Assembly (NCBI RefSeq): GCF_900176465.1
Contig: NZ_FWXR01000017.1
Location: 42,794 to 106,793, forward strand
DNA: 64,000 bases
From: Fulvimarina manganoxydans
GTDB lineage: Bacteria; Pseudomonadota; Alphaproteobacteria; Rhizobiales; Rhizobiaceae
Reading direction: 5' to 3'
How positions within the stretch are numbered: the first letter of the stretch is position 1; every line of letters starts with the position of its first letter. The notes under the pieces are model-generated. The model ran no database searches. It was given only the letters and a program-made list of their open reading frames with translations, and was not told the DNA's origin. Positions 17,860 through 26,258 of the stretch are shown here, piece after piece. A program made the position numbers and the translations under genes.

Positions 17860-18880
17860 TCCTGGCTCTGGCATCGGCGTTCCGACGGCGGCTCGACACT
17901 CAGCCATCGCTTTCCGCATCATCGCTCCGGCCGCAATGGTCGAAATCAAATATTGATACCGCCATTGGCTGATCATCGTCTCACGGGAAGCCCAACCTCC
18001 AGAGAGGGAAGCGCGTGGGCGCGGCACGCAAGGTCAGGGCGGCAGCTCGTTCAATTTGAAAGCGCCGTACGGCCCGCGAGTCGTTTGACGTCACGGATCG
18101 ACCGCAGCATCGGCATTGATGCTGGTGCTTGGCGCTCGAACCATCAGTGCAATGCGCAAGGGCCGCGCGATCGACTCGTCCGCTCGCTGGAACAGCCCGT
18201 TCAGCCCGGAATCGCGTTTTTCGGCCCAGCTCGGTTGCGCCCCAAAGCCCGCATTCGCCCGATCTGCCTTTTCTTAGCCGGCATTGATTCTCGCGCCTTC
18301 ACCCGGATCGTCACCGATTCGTCGCATTCAGGGTAGCCGTTTACCGAACGCACACACCGACGACTCGGACCGACGAAAATTCGCTCGTAGAGTCAGCCAC
18401 TTAAAAGAGGTCAGTGAGCACTTTCATATGGGACGAATAGGCTCTTCCGTTAACGCCTTGAGTCAAGTGGGACGCCGCGAAACGGCCAAATTTTTTATTC
18501 CGAAGCGCGGCTATCAACAGATTTGCGCGCGCCAGCCCATAGGAGTCAGGGCTCTCGGCGATTCATCGGGCGCAAATGCGCTGCCCAATCGCCACTCGAA
18601 TGGGGCCTCGGCGGCCGGCCGCGCCGAATCCGTCTTGCCCTGCCCGAACGCCTTCCGTATTTTCCAGCCTCACACAAGACGGAGCGGCGCGGCGTGTCGG
18701 ACAATCCCCAACTATCCAGATTGAAAGCGACCACCGAAGTGGTCTGCTCATCTGGATCAAGTCCGGGCCGGGCCTAGCTTTCCGTTTCTCGCCAATCGGC
18801 ACAGTAAAAATCATTATACGGCGAATTTCGCCGAGCAACTTCTGTTGTCTATTTCAACAGGGGCTGAGGAGGTCTGTCTC
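17860..18880. other. gene-free intergenic region between rpsT and the rhodanese gene
   Basis: About 1 kb without a convincing gene; the open frames here lack ribosome sites and have no protein-like composition. Visible elements are a GACCAC-CGAA-GTGGTC hairpin at 18729-18744, an AT-rich patch near 18490-18500, and paired inverted repeats just before the rhodanese gene (listed separately). Two sequences are within two mismatches of a DnaA box (near 18512 and 18714), which is too weak to call an origin. A small RNA cannot be excluded. Confidence 0.6.
18819..18860 (+). promoter_or_regulatory. two inverted repeats upstream of the rhodanese gene
   Basis: CGGCGAA-T-TTCGCCG (18819-18833) is a perfect palindrome, and CTGTTG-N7-CAACAG (18842-18860) is a second one. 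They sit between a TTATAC -10-like box (18813-18818) and the AGGAGG ribosome site, the position of an operator or leader hairpin. No specific regulator can be named. Confidence 0.45.
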
Positions 18881-19315
18881 ATGGCTGACGCATATAAAGC
18901 TGACGTTTCGGCGTCGGACTGCTGGGCCCGTCTCAATGCAACGCCCAACGCCTATCTCGTTGACGTGCGCACCCGTCCCGAATGGACGTTTGTCGGCCTC
19001 CCCCGGATGGAGCAGATCGGCAAGGCGCCGATCCTGGCCGAATGGCAAGTCTATCCGACCATGAGCATCGATCCGAACTTCGTCTCGCTAGTGGCCGAAG
19101 CAGTCGCGAAAGCCGGCGGCGACCGCGAGTCGGAGATCTACTTCCTCTGCCGGTCCGGGCAGCGCTCCATGGCGGCGGCCGCGGCCATGGCGGCGGAGGG
19201 CTATGAGAACTGCTTCAACATTGCCGGCGGGTTCGAGGGGCCGCCCGATGCGAAGGGCCAGCGTGGCAAGGAAAAGGGCTGGAAAGCGGAGGGCCTGCCC
19301 TGGGCGCAAAGCTGA
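18881..19315 (+). CDS. rhodanese-like domain protein
   Basis: A 144-aa single-domain rhodanese. It has YLVDVRTRPEWTFVG near residues 25-39 and the active-site loop YFLCRSGQRSM with Cys90, so sulfur-carrier or sulfurtransferase activity is possible. The ATG at 18881 follows a full AGGAGG, which sets the start over an upstream TTG. The C-terminus (GGFEGPPDAKGQRGKEKGW) resembles the family of small rhodaneses in Alphaproteobacteria. It lies directly upstream of dnaA on the same strand, 99 bases apart. Whether it is co-transcribed with dnaA is not evident; no functional link is proposed. Confidence 0.9.
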   Translation: MADAYKADVSASDCWARLNATPNAYLVDVRTRPEWTFVGLPRMEQIGKAPILAEWQVYPTMSIDPNFVSLVAEAVAKAGGDRESEIYFLCRSGQRSMAAAAAMAAEGYENCFNIAGGFEGPPDAKGQRGKEKGWKAEGLPWAQS

Positions 19316-19414
19316 CACAGGGGCGAGCGGGGCCCAAACCCCGGCATTGAGACGAGGCGGAAGTGTGCTGTTTTTTGTTTTGCGTAGCGCTTCCAGAGAC
19401 TTGAGAGTTGACGA

Positions 19415-20929
19415 ATGATGGCGGCGAAAGTGACGATGACGGGGACGGACAAGGCTGAGCGGGCAAGCTCTGAGGTGATGGATCGCGTCGGCGCTCGCCT
19501 GAAGGCTCAGCTCGGACCCGACATCTATGCGAGCTGGTTCCAGCGCATGCGCCTTGATTCGGTTGGCAAGGGCGTCTGCCAGGTCTCCGTTCCGACAGCC
19601 TTCCTGCGCTCCTGGATCCAGTCCCATTATCAGGATCTCCTGATCGAGGCTTTCAAGGCCGAGGTTCCGGCGACGCTTCGGGTCGACATCGTCGTGCGCA
19701 GCGCGGTTCGCGGCGGCGGCGTTCGCCTTCGCCAGGAGGTTCGGCCGGGCGAAAAGCCGAGCGCGAGCGCCGAAACCCCGGCGCGTCCGACCGCAGCAAA
19801 GGAGCGCCCGCTCGTCCAGGATACGAGCGCGCTTCTCGGCGCCGCCTCGGCCGAGGCGCGCCCGCGTACGGTCGCCAATGTCGACAATCTCGGCTCGCCC
19901 CTCGATCCGCGCTATGTCTTCGACAGCTTCGTCGAAGGTCCCGCAAATCGCGTCGCCCTCGCGGCAGGCCGGGCGATCGCCGAGAACGGGCCGCAATCGA
20001 CCCGCTTCAATCCGCTCTTCATCCATGCCGGCGTCGGCCTCGGCAAGACCCACCTCCTCCAGGCGATCGCCAACGCGGCGGCCGCGCGGGAGGATGCGCC
20101 GCGCGTCGTCTATCTGACGGCCGAATACTTCATGTGGCGCTTCGCCTCTGCGATCCGCGACAACAAGGCGCTCGACCTGAAGGAAGCGCTGCGCGGCATC
20201 GACGTTCTCGTCATCGACGATGTCCAGTTCCTTCAGGGCAAATCGATCCAGCAGGAATTCTGCCACCTTCTCAACGCGCTGATCGATTCGGCCAAGCATG
20301 TCATCTGCGCCGCCGACAGGCCGGCCCAGGAACTGGAAAGCCTCGATCCGCGGGTGCGCTCGCGCCTGTCCAACGGTATCACGATCGAGATGGCGATCCC
20401 GGATCTGTCCATGCGCCGCGCCATCGTCGAGATGCGCGCCAAGGCGTTGGCGGGCGAGGATCCGAGCTTCCACCTTCCCGACGCGACCGTCGAGGCGATT
20501 GCCCGGCGCGTGGCCGGCACCGGCCGCGACATCGAAGGCGCATTCAATCAGATCGCCTTCCGTCATTCGCTCGGCCAACCGCTGACACCCGAAGCGATCG
20601 ACGGGCTCCTCGCCCAGATCACCCGCACAAGCGCCGAGCGGCGGGTGCGGATCGAGGACATCCTGAAATTCGTCTCGCGCCATTACAATGTCACGCGCAC
20701 CGACATGCTCTCGGCACGGCGCACCCGCACCATCGTGCGCCCACGCCAGATCGCCATGTATCTCGCCAAGACCATGACGCCGCGCTCCTTGCCGGAAATC
20801 GGCCGACGCTTTGGCGGGCGCGACCACACGACTGTTCTTCATGCCGTGCGCAAGATCGAAGCCGAGCGGGGCAAGGACGAGGCCTTTTCCGAGGAGTTGG
20901 ACCTGATCCGGCGGATGATCGAGGAATAG
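19415..20929 (+). CDS. dnaA: chromosomal replication initiator protein DnaA
   Basis: A 504-aa DnaA. Domain I (about 20-85) includes GPDIYASWFQRMRLDSV; domain II is a Pro/Ala-rich linker (110-150); domain III has Walker A GVGLGKTH (206-213) and Walker B VLVIDDVQFLQGK; domain IV ends with the signature GGRDHTTVLHAVRKIE that binds DnaA boxes. The start is either ATG of an ATGATG at 19415. It uses ATP to open the origin. dnaN follows after 233 bases, the classic order. The upstream gap shows no DnaA boxes. Confidence 0.97.
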   Translation: MMAAKVTMTGTDKAERASSEVMDRVGARLKAQLGPDIYASWFQRMRLDSVGKGVCQVSVPTAFLRSWIQSHYQDLLIEAFKAEVPATLRVDIVVRSAVRGGGVRLRQEVRPGEKPSASAETPARPTAAKERPLVQDTSALLGAASAEARPRTVANVDNLGSPLDPRYVFDSFVEGPANRVALAAGRAIAENGPQSTRFNPLFIHAGVGLGKTHLLQAIANAAAAREDAPRVVYLTAEYFMWRFASAIRDNKALDLKEALRGIDVLVIDDVQFLQGKSIQQEFCHLLNALIDSAKHVICAADRPAQELESLDPRVRSRLSNGITIEMAIPDLSMRRAIVEMRAKALAGEDPSFHLPDATVEAIARRVAGTGRDIEGAFNQIAFRHSLGQPLTPEAIDGLLAQITRTSAERRVRIEDILKFVSRHYNVTRTDMLSARRTRTIVRPRQIAMYLAKTMTPRSLPEIGRRFGGRDHTTVLHAVRKIEAERGKDEAFSEELDLIRRMIEE

Positions 20930-21035
20930 GCGCGGCCGCTCTCTCTCGGCAGCCGATTCCGCGCCAGGTTCGAGCGCCAATGCAGTTTTTCGAGGATAAA
21001 AGCGCTCCGGCTGTGAACAGCCAAGCGTAAGAGGC

Positions 21036-21058
21036 CGGGCTTGCGCTTTTCAAGCCCG
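21036..21058 (+). terminator. hairpin between dnaA and dnaN
   Basis: CGGGCTTG and CAAGCCCG form an 8-bp stem with a CGCTTTT loop about 105 bases after the dnaA stop and about 105 before dnaN. It is followed by a mixed sequence, not a T run, so it is a possible attenuator or weak terminator. Confidence 0.45.
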
Positions 21059-21162
21059 CTCGAACCTTCTAAGACCGACAGTCCCGAAGGAGCGGACGCG
21101 AAGCGAAATGGTTGGCGCCCGCTCTTCCCGACCGGTCCGTCCCACCCGAATGGTTTGGCGTC

Positions 21163-22287
21163 ATGCGTATCATCATCGAGCGATCCAATCTCCTGAAGTC
21201 GCTGGCCCATGTGCATCGTGTGGTGGAGCGTCGGAACACGATTCCGATCCTGTCCAATGTCCTCTTGCGCGCCTCTGGGGACGGCCTCGGCCTGAAGGCC
21301 ACCGATCTCGATCTGGAAATCACTGAAAGCGTCGCCGCTCAAAGTGAGCAGGACGGGGCGACCACCGTCCCCGCCCATCTCCTCTACGACATCGTGCGCA
21401 AGCTTCCCGACGGCTCGGAGGTCAAGCTCGCTTTGAATGGCGAGGGCACCCAGATGACGGTCTCGGCCGGCCGCTCGAATTTCCGCCTGCAATGCCTGCC
21501 GGAATCGGATTTCCCGGACATCACCGCCGGAGAGCTCAGCCACAGCTTCGAGATCAAGGCGGCCGAACTGTCCCGGCTCATCGAGCGCACCCAATTCGCC
21601 ATCTCGACGGAAGAGACCCGTTATTATCTGAACGGCATCTACCTCCACACGATCGAATCGGGTTCCGATCTGATGCTGCGGGCGGTCGCGACCGACGGCC
21701 ATCGGCTCGCGCGCGCCGAAATGGAGGCGCCGGCGGGCTCGGAGGGCATGCCGGGCATCATCGTACCGCGCAAGACGGTGGGCGAAATTCAAAAGCTCCT
21801 CGGCGATGGCGAGGACGAGGCGATGGTGCGGATCGAATTGTCCGATTCCAAGATCCGCTTCTCCCTCGGCCAGATCGTCATGACCTCCAAGCTCATCGAC
21901 GGCACCTTCCCGGACTATCAGCGCGTCATTCCCCAGAACAACGACAAGGAGCTGACGCTCGACCGGCAGAGCTTTTCGGCCGCCGTCGACCGCGTCTCGA
22001 CCATCTCCTCCGAACGTGGCCGGGCCGTGAAGCTGAGCCTTGTGGATTCGCAGCTGACCCTCACGGTCAACTCGCCTGATTCCGGAACCGCGACGGAAGA
22101 GCTTGCAGTCGGTTACGAATCGGACGATCTCGAGATCGGCTTCAATGCGCGGTATCTCCTCGACATTACGGGGCAGCTCTCCGGCGAGGACGCGGTCTTC
22201 ATGCTGGCCGATCCGGGCTCGCCGACCCTCATCAAGGATGGCGGCGATCCGGCGACGCTGTATGTCCTGATGCCGATGCGCGTCTGA
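21163..22287 (+). CDS. dnaN: DNA polymerase III beta subunit (sliding clamp)
   Basis: A 374-aa protein starting MRIIIERSNLLKSLAHVHRV followed by VERRNTIPILSNVLL, the characteristic clamp N-terminus. It also has ATDGHRLARAEM, FPDYQRVIP and the C-terminal YVLMPMRV. It forms the ring that holds the replicase on DNA. The start at 21163 gives the standard family length; the longer open frame adds unrelated residues. It lies between dnaA and recF as in most bacteria. Confidence 0.97.
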   Translation: MRIIIERSNLLKSLAHVHRVVERRNTIPILSNVLLRASGDGLGLKATDLDLEITESVAAQSEQDGATTVPAHLLYDIVRKLPDGSEVKLALNGEGTQMTVSAGRSNFRLQCLPESDFPDITAGELSHSFEIKAAELSRLIERTQFAISTEETRYYLNGIYLHTIESGSDLMLRAVATDGHRLARAEMEAPAGSEGMPGIIVPRKTVGEIQKLLGDGEDEAMVRIELSDSKIRFSLGQIVMTSKLIDGTFPDYQRVIPQNNDKELTLDRQSFSAAVDRVSTISSERGRAVKLSLVDSQLTLTVNSPDSGTATEELAVGYESDDLEIGFNARYLLDITGQLSGEDAVFMLADPGSPTLIKDGGDPATLYVLMPMRV

Positions 22288-22352
22288 TCGGGGACGATCG
22301 GGACCCGTCGGGCGTGACCATCGAGGAGGATCAGGCGGAAAAGACCGGATCG

Positions 22353-23525
22353 ATGAGCGGTGAGGGAGCGGGTCGGGCAACTCTGCCACCGGCAAATGGC
22401 ATCGCCTCGCTCCGCCTGTTCGACTTCCGCAATTACGCCGCTCTCGACCTCGCCTTCGACAAGCGCTTCGTGGTCTTTGCTGGGGCGAATGGCGCCGGCA
22501 AGACCAATCTTCTCGAAGCCATCTCTCTTCTGTCCCCCGGCAGAGGTCTCAGGCGGGCCGCCTATGGCGACATGGCGCGCAAGGATGGGGCCGGCGCCTT
22601 TTCGATCCGCGCCGATATCGAGAAGGATGGCGACGTCCTGCGCGTCCTGACCGGTGTCCGCAACGAGCCGGGATCGGCCGCCGCCCGCACCGTCAAGATC
22701 GATCAGACCCAGGCTCGCTCCGCCGACGAACTTCTCGATCTCTTGCGTATCGTCTGGCTGACGCCGGCCATGGACGGGCTCTTCACCGGGCCGGCCGGCG
22801 ACCGCCGCCGCTTTCTCGATCGCATGGTTCTGGCGATCGATCCCGTTCACGGACGCCGGGCGGTGGATTTCGAGCGCGCCATGCGCTCGCGCAACAAGCT
22901 TTTGTCCGAAGACCGGCTCGACGACCGCTGGTTGACCGGCATCGAGGCCCAGATGGCCGAGCTCGGGGTCGCCATGGCGATCGCGCGCGAAAACCTCGTC
23001 GCCCATCTGAAGACCTCTGGCGCGGCCTTCGACCGGGCGAAAGCCGCCTTTCCCCAAGCGGGCCTCGATCTGCAATCGGGCTTGGCCGATCCCGATCTGA
23101 GCGGTCCGGCGGTCGAGACCGAGGACCGCTATCGGGAGCGTCTGGCGCGCGAGCGCTATCGCGACCGGGCGGCCGGGCGCACGCTGGAAGGACCGCACCG
23201 GGCCGATCTTCTCGTCACCCATTGGGAGAAGGCGATGCCGGCGGGGCTCTCCTCGACCGGCGAACAAAAGGCCCTTCTCGTCGGCCTCGTCCTGGCGCAT
23301 GCGCGGCTGACCGCCCATCTTTCGGGCCTGGCGCCGATCCTTTGCCTCGACGAAATCGCCGCCCATCTCGACCAGAGCCGGCGAGCGAGTCTGTTCGATC
23401 TGATCGGCGAACTCGGCGGGCAGGCCTTCATGACCGGCACCGACGCCTCGCTCTTCGACGCTCTGGGCCAGCGGGCGCAGATGGTGGCGGTGAGCGAAGG
23501 CGCCGTCCAGACCCTCTCATCCTGA
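22353..23525 (+). CDS. recF: DNA replication and repair protein RecF
   Basis: A 390-aa SMC-like ATPase. Walker A is FAGANGAGKTNLLEAISLLS, the RecF landmark GRGLR follows, then GDRRRFLDRMVLAIDP, the signature region LSSTGEQKALLVGLVLAHA and Walker B ILCLDEIAAHLD. It binds gapped DNA and helps load RecA. The ATG at 22353 is chosen; a GTG at 22314 is possible and would add 13 residues. It is 66 bases after dnaN (27 if the GTG is used) and probably co-transcribed. Confidence 0.95.
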   Translation: MSGEGAGRATLPPANGIASLRLFDFRNYAALDLAFDKRFVVFAGANGAGKTNLLEAISLLSPGRGLRRAAYGDMARKDGAGAFSIRADIEKDGDVLRVLTGVRNEPGSAAARTVKIDQTQARSADELLDLLRIVWLTPAMDGLFTGPAGDRRRFLDRMVLAIDPVHGRRAVDFERAMRSRNKLLSEDRLDDRWLTGIEAQMAELGVAMAIARENLVAHLKTSGAAFDRAKAAFPQAGLDLQSGLADPDLSGPAVETEDRYRERLARERYRDRAAGRTLEGPHRADLLVTHWEKAMPAGLSSTGEQKALLVGLVLAHARLTAHLSGLAPILCLDEIAAHLDQSRRASLFDLIGELGGQAFMTGTDASLFDALGQRAQMVAVSEGAVQTLSS

Positions 23526-23538
23526 CCGAGACGAGATC

Positions 23539-24303
23539 ATGACCACCCCAACCCTCTCTTCGGACGAACTCCAGCGCTATGCCCGACACATTGTCCTGCC
23601 GGAAGTGGGCGGCGCGGGCCAGCAGAGGTTGAAGGCCGCGCGGGTGCTGATCCTCGGGGCCGGCGGTCTCGGCTCGCCGATCGCGCTTTATCTCGCAGCG
23701 GCCGGTGTCGGTACGATCGGCCTCGTCGACGACGACACGGTCTCGCTCTCCAATCTCCAGCGCCAGATCATTCACGGGACGGCGGATGTCGGCCACTCCA
23801 AGCTGGACAGCGCGGCCAAGACGATCGCCGCCCTCAACCCGCATGTGCGCGTCGAGCAACATCCTGTGCGCCTCAGCGAACAGAACGGCGCCGCGATCTT
23901 TCAAGATTACGACCTCGCCATAGACGGTTCGGACAATTTCGATGCCCGTTACGCCATGGCCGATCTGGCCGAGGCGGCGATGATCCCCCTCGTCACGGCC
24001 GCCGTTCAGCGCTTTTCCGGCTCGCTCACCGTTCTCGCGCCCTTTCGCCAGGATGCCGAAGGCCGGCTGATGCCGCGCTATCGCGACCTTTTTCCCGAAG
24101 CACCGCCAGAAGGCGTCGTGCCGAGCTGCGCCGAGGCCGGAATTCTTGGCGTAACCACCGGCGTCCTTGGCACTTTGGCGGCGACGGAGGCGATCAAGGT
24201 GATCTGCGGCATCGGCGAGCCGCTGATCGGCCGGCTCCTCATGGTCGATCTCATCTCGATGCGCTTCGAGACGATCCGCTACAGGCGCCCCAAGAGCGGC
24301 TGA
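23539..24303 (+). CDS. ThiF/MoeB-family adenylyltransferase lacking the zinc CxxC site
   Basis: A 254-aa E1-like enzyme that adenylates the C-terminal Gly of a ubiquitin-like sulfur carrier (MoaD or ThiS). It has RYARHIVLPEVGGAGQQRL, the nucleotide loop ILGAGGLGSPIALYLAAAG, SNLQRQIIH, SDNFDARY and the PSCAEAGILG Cys region. In most MoeB proteins this region has C-Y-R-C; here it reads RYRDLFPEAPPEGVVPSC, so the first zinc pair is missing. It lies 13 bases after recF and is conserved at this position in Hyphomicrobiales. Whether it serves molybdopterin or thiamin synthesis cannot be decided from sequence. Confidence 0.88.
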   Translation: MTTPTLSSDELQRYARHIVLPEVGGAGQQRLKAARVLILGAGGLGSPIALYLAAAGVGTIGLVDDDTVSLSNLQRQIIHGTADVGHSKLDSAAKTIAALNPHVRVEQHPVRLSEQNGAAIFQDYDLAIDGSDNFDARYAMADLAEAAMIPLVTAAVQRFSGSLTVLAPFRQDAEGRLMPRYRDLFPEAPPEGVVPSCAEAGILGVTTGVLGTLAATEAIKVICGIGEPLIGRLLMVDLISMRFETIRYRRPKSG

Positions 24304-24376
24304 TCGCGATCGCCTTGCCCGATGCGGGTGGAGGGACTAGGCCTTCGCCTACGAAAAAAACGCGTAGGAGAGCCGA

Positions 24377-25324
24377 ATGGCGCCGAGAATAGCCGTCGTC
24401 GGATGCGGACGTTGGGGACAGAACCATGTGCGCACGCTTGCCGAACTCGGAGCGCTGGCCGGTGTCGCGGACCGAAACGGCGAGCGCGCCAGCGAATTTT
24501 CCGCGCGCTTCGGCGTTCCGCAATTCACACTCGAAGAGGCTATCGAACATCCCGATCTCGACGCGCTCGTGCTCGCTTTGCCCGCGACGATGCACGGACC
24601 GACGGCCCGCGCCGCCTTCGTGGCGGGCAAGGACGTGCTCATCGAAAAGCCGATCGCGCTCGATCCCGAGGACGCGGCCCTGACCGCCAGGACCGCCGCC
24701 GAGAATGGGCGGCTTCTGATGGTCGGCCATGTGCTGCGCTTTCATCCCGTCTTCCGCCGCTTGGCGGAGCTCGTGCGCGAGGGCAAGATCGGCACGCTTC
24801 GCCATATGGTCGCCAATCGGATGGGGCTCGGGCGCTTTTTAGGGATGGACGCGGTCTGGGATCTTGCGCCCCACGATCTGTCGCTCATCCTTCACCTGGC
24901 CGGCGGAGCGCCCATTTCGATCGACAGCCAACGCCGCACGATCCTGAGCGATGCGACCGACATGGCCGACATCGCCATGACCTTCGAAGGCGGCGTCTCG
25001 GCGCTCGCCCATATCTCTCGTGTCTCGCCCTACCGCGACAGGCGGTTCACGGCGATCGGCACGGACGGGATGCTGGTCTTCGACGACGGCGCGCCCGAGG
25101 GCGAGAAACTTGCCTTCTACGGCCACAAGGTCTGGCGCGGCGAGGAGGGCTTCGACTTCAAGAATGCGCCGGTCGAATTCGTCGAATGCGAACCCGGCCT
25201 GCCGCTGACCCAGGAACTTCTGCATTTCATCCAGTCGATCGAAACGCGGGAGGCGCCCGAAACCGGAGCCGACGAAGCGGTCGAGACCGTGCGCATCCTC
25301 GCCGCCGCATCGCCACTCGCCTGA
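24377..25324 (+). CDS. Gfo/Idh/MocA-family oxidoreductase
   Basis: A 315-aa NAD(P)-dependent oxidoreductase. The N-terminal Rossmann fold has AVVGCGRWGQNHVRTLAELG (G-x-G-x-W-G), the second motif is KDVLIEKPIALDPEDA with the catalytic Lys of EKP, and the C-terminal half is the alpha/beta dimerisation domain with APHDLSLILHLAGG supplying the usual D-x-x-x-H. It acts on a sugar or sugar-nucleotide substrate in related enzymes, and GRWGQNHVR resembles those near sugar-nucleotide genes, but no such genes are nearby. GTAGGAGAG precedes the ATG. Specificity is unknown. Confidence 0.88.
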   Translation: MAPRIAVVGCGRWGQNHVRTLAELGALAGVADRNGERASEFSARFGVPQFTLEEAIEHPDLDALVLALPATMHGPTARAAFVAGKDVLIEKPIALDPEDAALTARTAAENGRLLMVGHVLRFHPVFRRLAELVREGKIGTLRHMVANRMGLGRFLGMDAVWDLAPHDLSLILHLAGGAPISIDSQRRTILSDATDMADIAMTFEGGVSALAHISRVSPYRDRRFTAIGTDGMLVFDDGAPEGEKLAFYGHKVWRGEEGFDFKNAPVEFVECEPGLPLTQELLHFIQSIETREAPETGADEAVETVRILAAASPLA

Positions 25325-25672
25325 TCCGACGCGCTCGAACCGCGTTCCGATCAAAGCTCCTTGGTAGAATTCCGGCCAAACACGGGAAGTAGTCCCGTTG
25401 TCGCCGGGCGCTCCCCATTCCACTCTCCCCATCAGTCGCCGCCGTCACCTCACCTCTCCCAAAGGTGCAAGGAGACGGTGGCGGCTTTGGACATCCCGCC
25501 GATCGGCAGGTTCGTCCGGCTGATAGGGCACCATCCAAGCGAATTGGCCTTGGCTCATCGAGGGCACTGGCCGTCTTCGCCCGGTCTTCCAGATGGGGTT
25601 TCCATCTGTCACGACCGATCTGCGAACAGAAGGGTCTCATGCGACCCTTGATGACGAGATGGGAGACCAAAA
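25325..25672. other. intergenic region, no gene seen
   Basis: 348 bases between the oxidoreductase and a small secreted protein. Open frames on both strands look like chance. No hairpin with a T run and no convincing promoter was found, although a promoter for the downstream gene is expected here. Confidence 0.5.
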
Positions 25673-25948
25673 GTGGCTATGAGATCCGTCCTCTTCGCGC
25701 TGTCCCTGGTCGTGCTACCAGCTGCGGCCTTCGCGCAGGATGCCGATGACACGGTCGAGACTCTCGCCTCCCCCGAAGAGGTTCAGAAGGTCGCAGACAC
25801 CTTGTCGAAGATCGGTTGCCAAGCACCCCAGGTCGAGAAGGAAAGCGACGATCTCTTCGAGGTTGACGATGCGACCTGCGAGATCGGCCAATACGACATC
25901 AAATTGAATGGCGACTACAAGATCTGGGTCATGTCGCTCGACGAGTAG
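25673..25948 (+). CDS. small secreted protein, possibly PepSY-like
   Basis: A 91-aa protein with an N-terminal signal peptide (MAMRSVLFALSLVVLPAAAF, cleavage after AFA), then an acidic 70-residue domain with two cysteines (SKIGCQAPQ and DATCEIGQYDIKLN). The pattern of a helix (EEVQKVADTLSKIGC) followed by a beta hairpin ending in KIWVMSLDE recalls single-repeat PepSY/YpeB periplasmic proteins, but this is a resemblance only. The GTG at 25673 has GGGAG at a good distance; an ATG at 25679 is the alternative. No neighbour suggests a role. Confidence 0.7.
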   Translation: MAMRSVLFALSLVVLPAAAFAQDADDTVETLASPEEVQKVADTLSKIGCQAPQVEKESDDLFEVDDATCEIGQYDIKLNGDYKIWVMSLDE

Positions 25949-26258
25949 CGCAAATCCCGGAGCGTGCGCCCCTCTCGGCAAGATGCAAGGACGGCGAGGC
26001 ACGGGATGAAAGATTTTCACGGGCGGCGTGGCTCGTCACGGCCGCTCCTCCCCATCGTGTGAGGCGGGAAACGAGCCGGGCGGGTCGAATGCACTGAGGC
26101 GAAGCAACCGCATAGGGCCTCGGGCGATGGCCTCCTTGCCCATTGCCGCCGAATGGCGCATCGCTCATGACGTCGTTTCGGATGCGCCAAACCCCGCAAC
26201 GGACACATATGAAACGGGGCCGCAGATAAGCGGGCCCCGGGAGGAATTGGGAGGATCA
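25949..26258. other. leader region of the PQQ-type module
   Basis: 310 bases before the beta-propeller gene, with no convincing ORF of its own. A GC-rich imperfect hairpin (GGGGCCGC ... GCGGGCCCC, 26216-26238) ends directly before the ribosome site, so it could affect translation. No promoter is clear. Confidence 0.45.

Noticed and set aside
18284..18724. 146-codon open frame in the gap before the rhodanese gene
   Set aside because: No ribosome site, non-protein-like composition and no recognisable motif.
17860..18880. Possible chromosomal origin upstream of dnaA
   Set aside because: No exact DnaA box was found; only two sequences with two mismatches each. In many Alphaproteobacteria oriC lies near hemE instead.
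19088..20980. 630-codon open frame on the minus strand opposite dnaA
   Set aside because: Antisense to rhodanese and dnaA, no family features.
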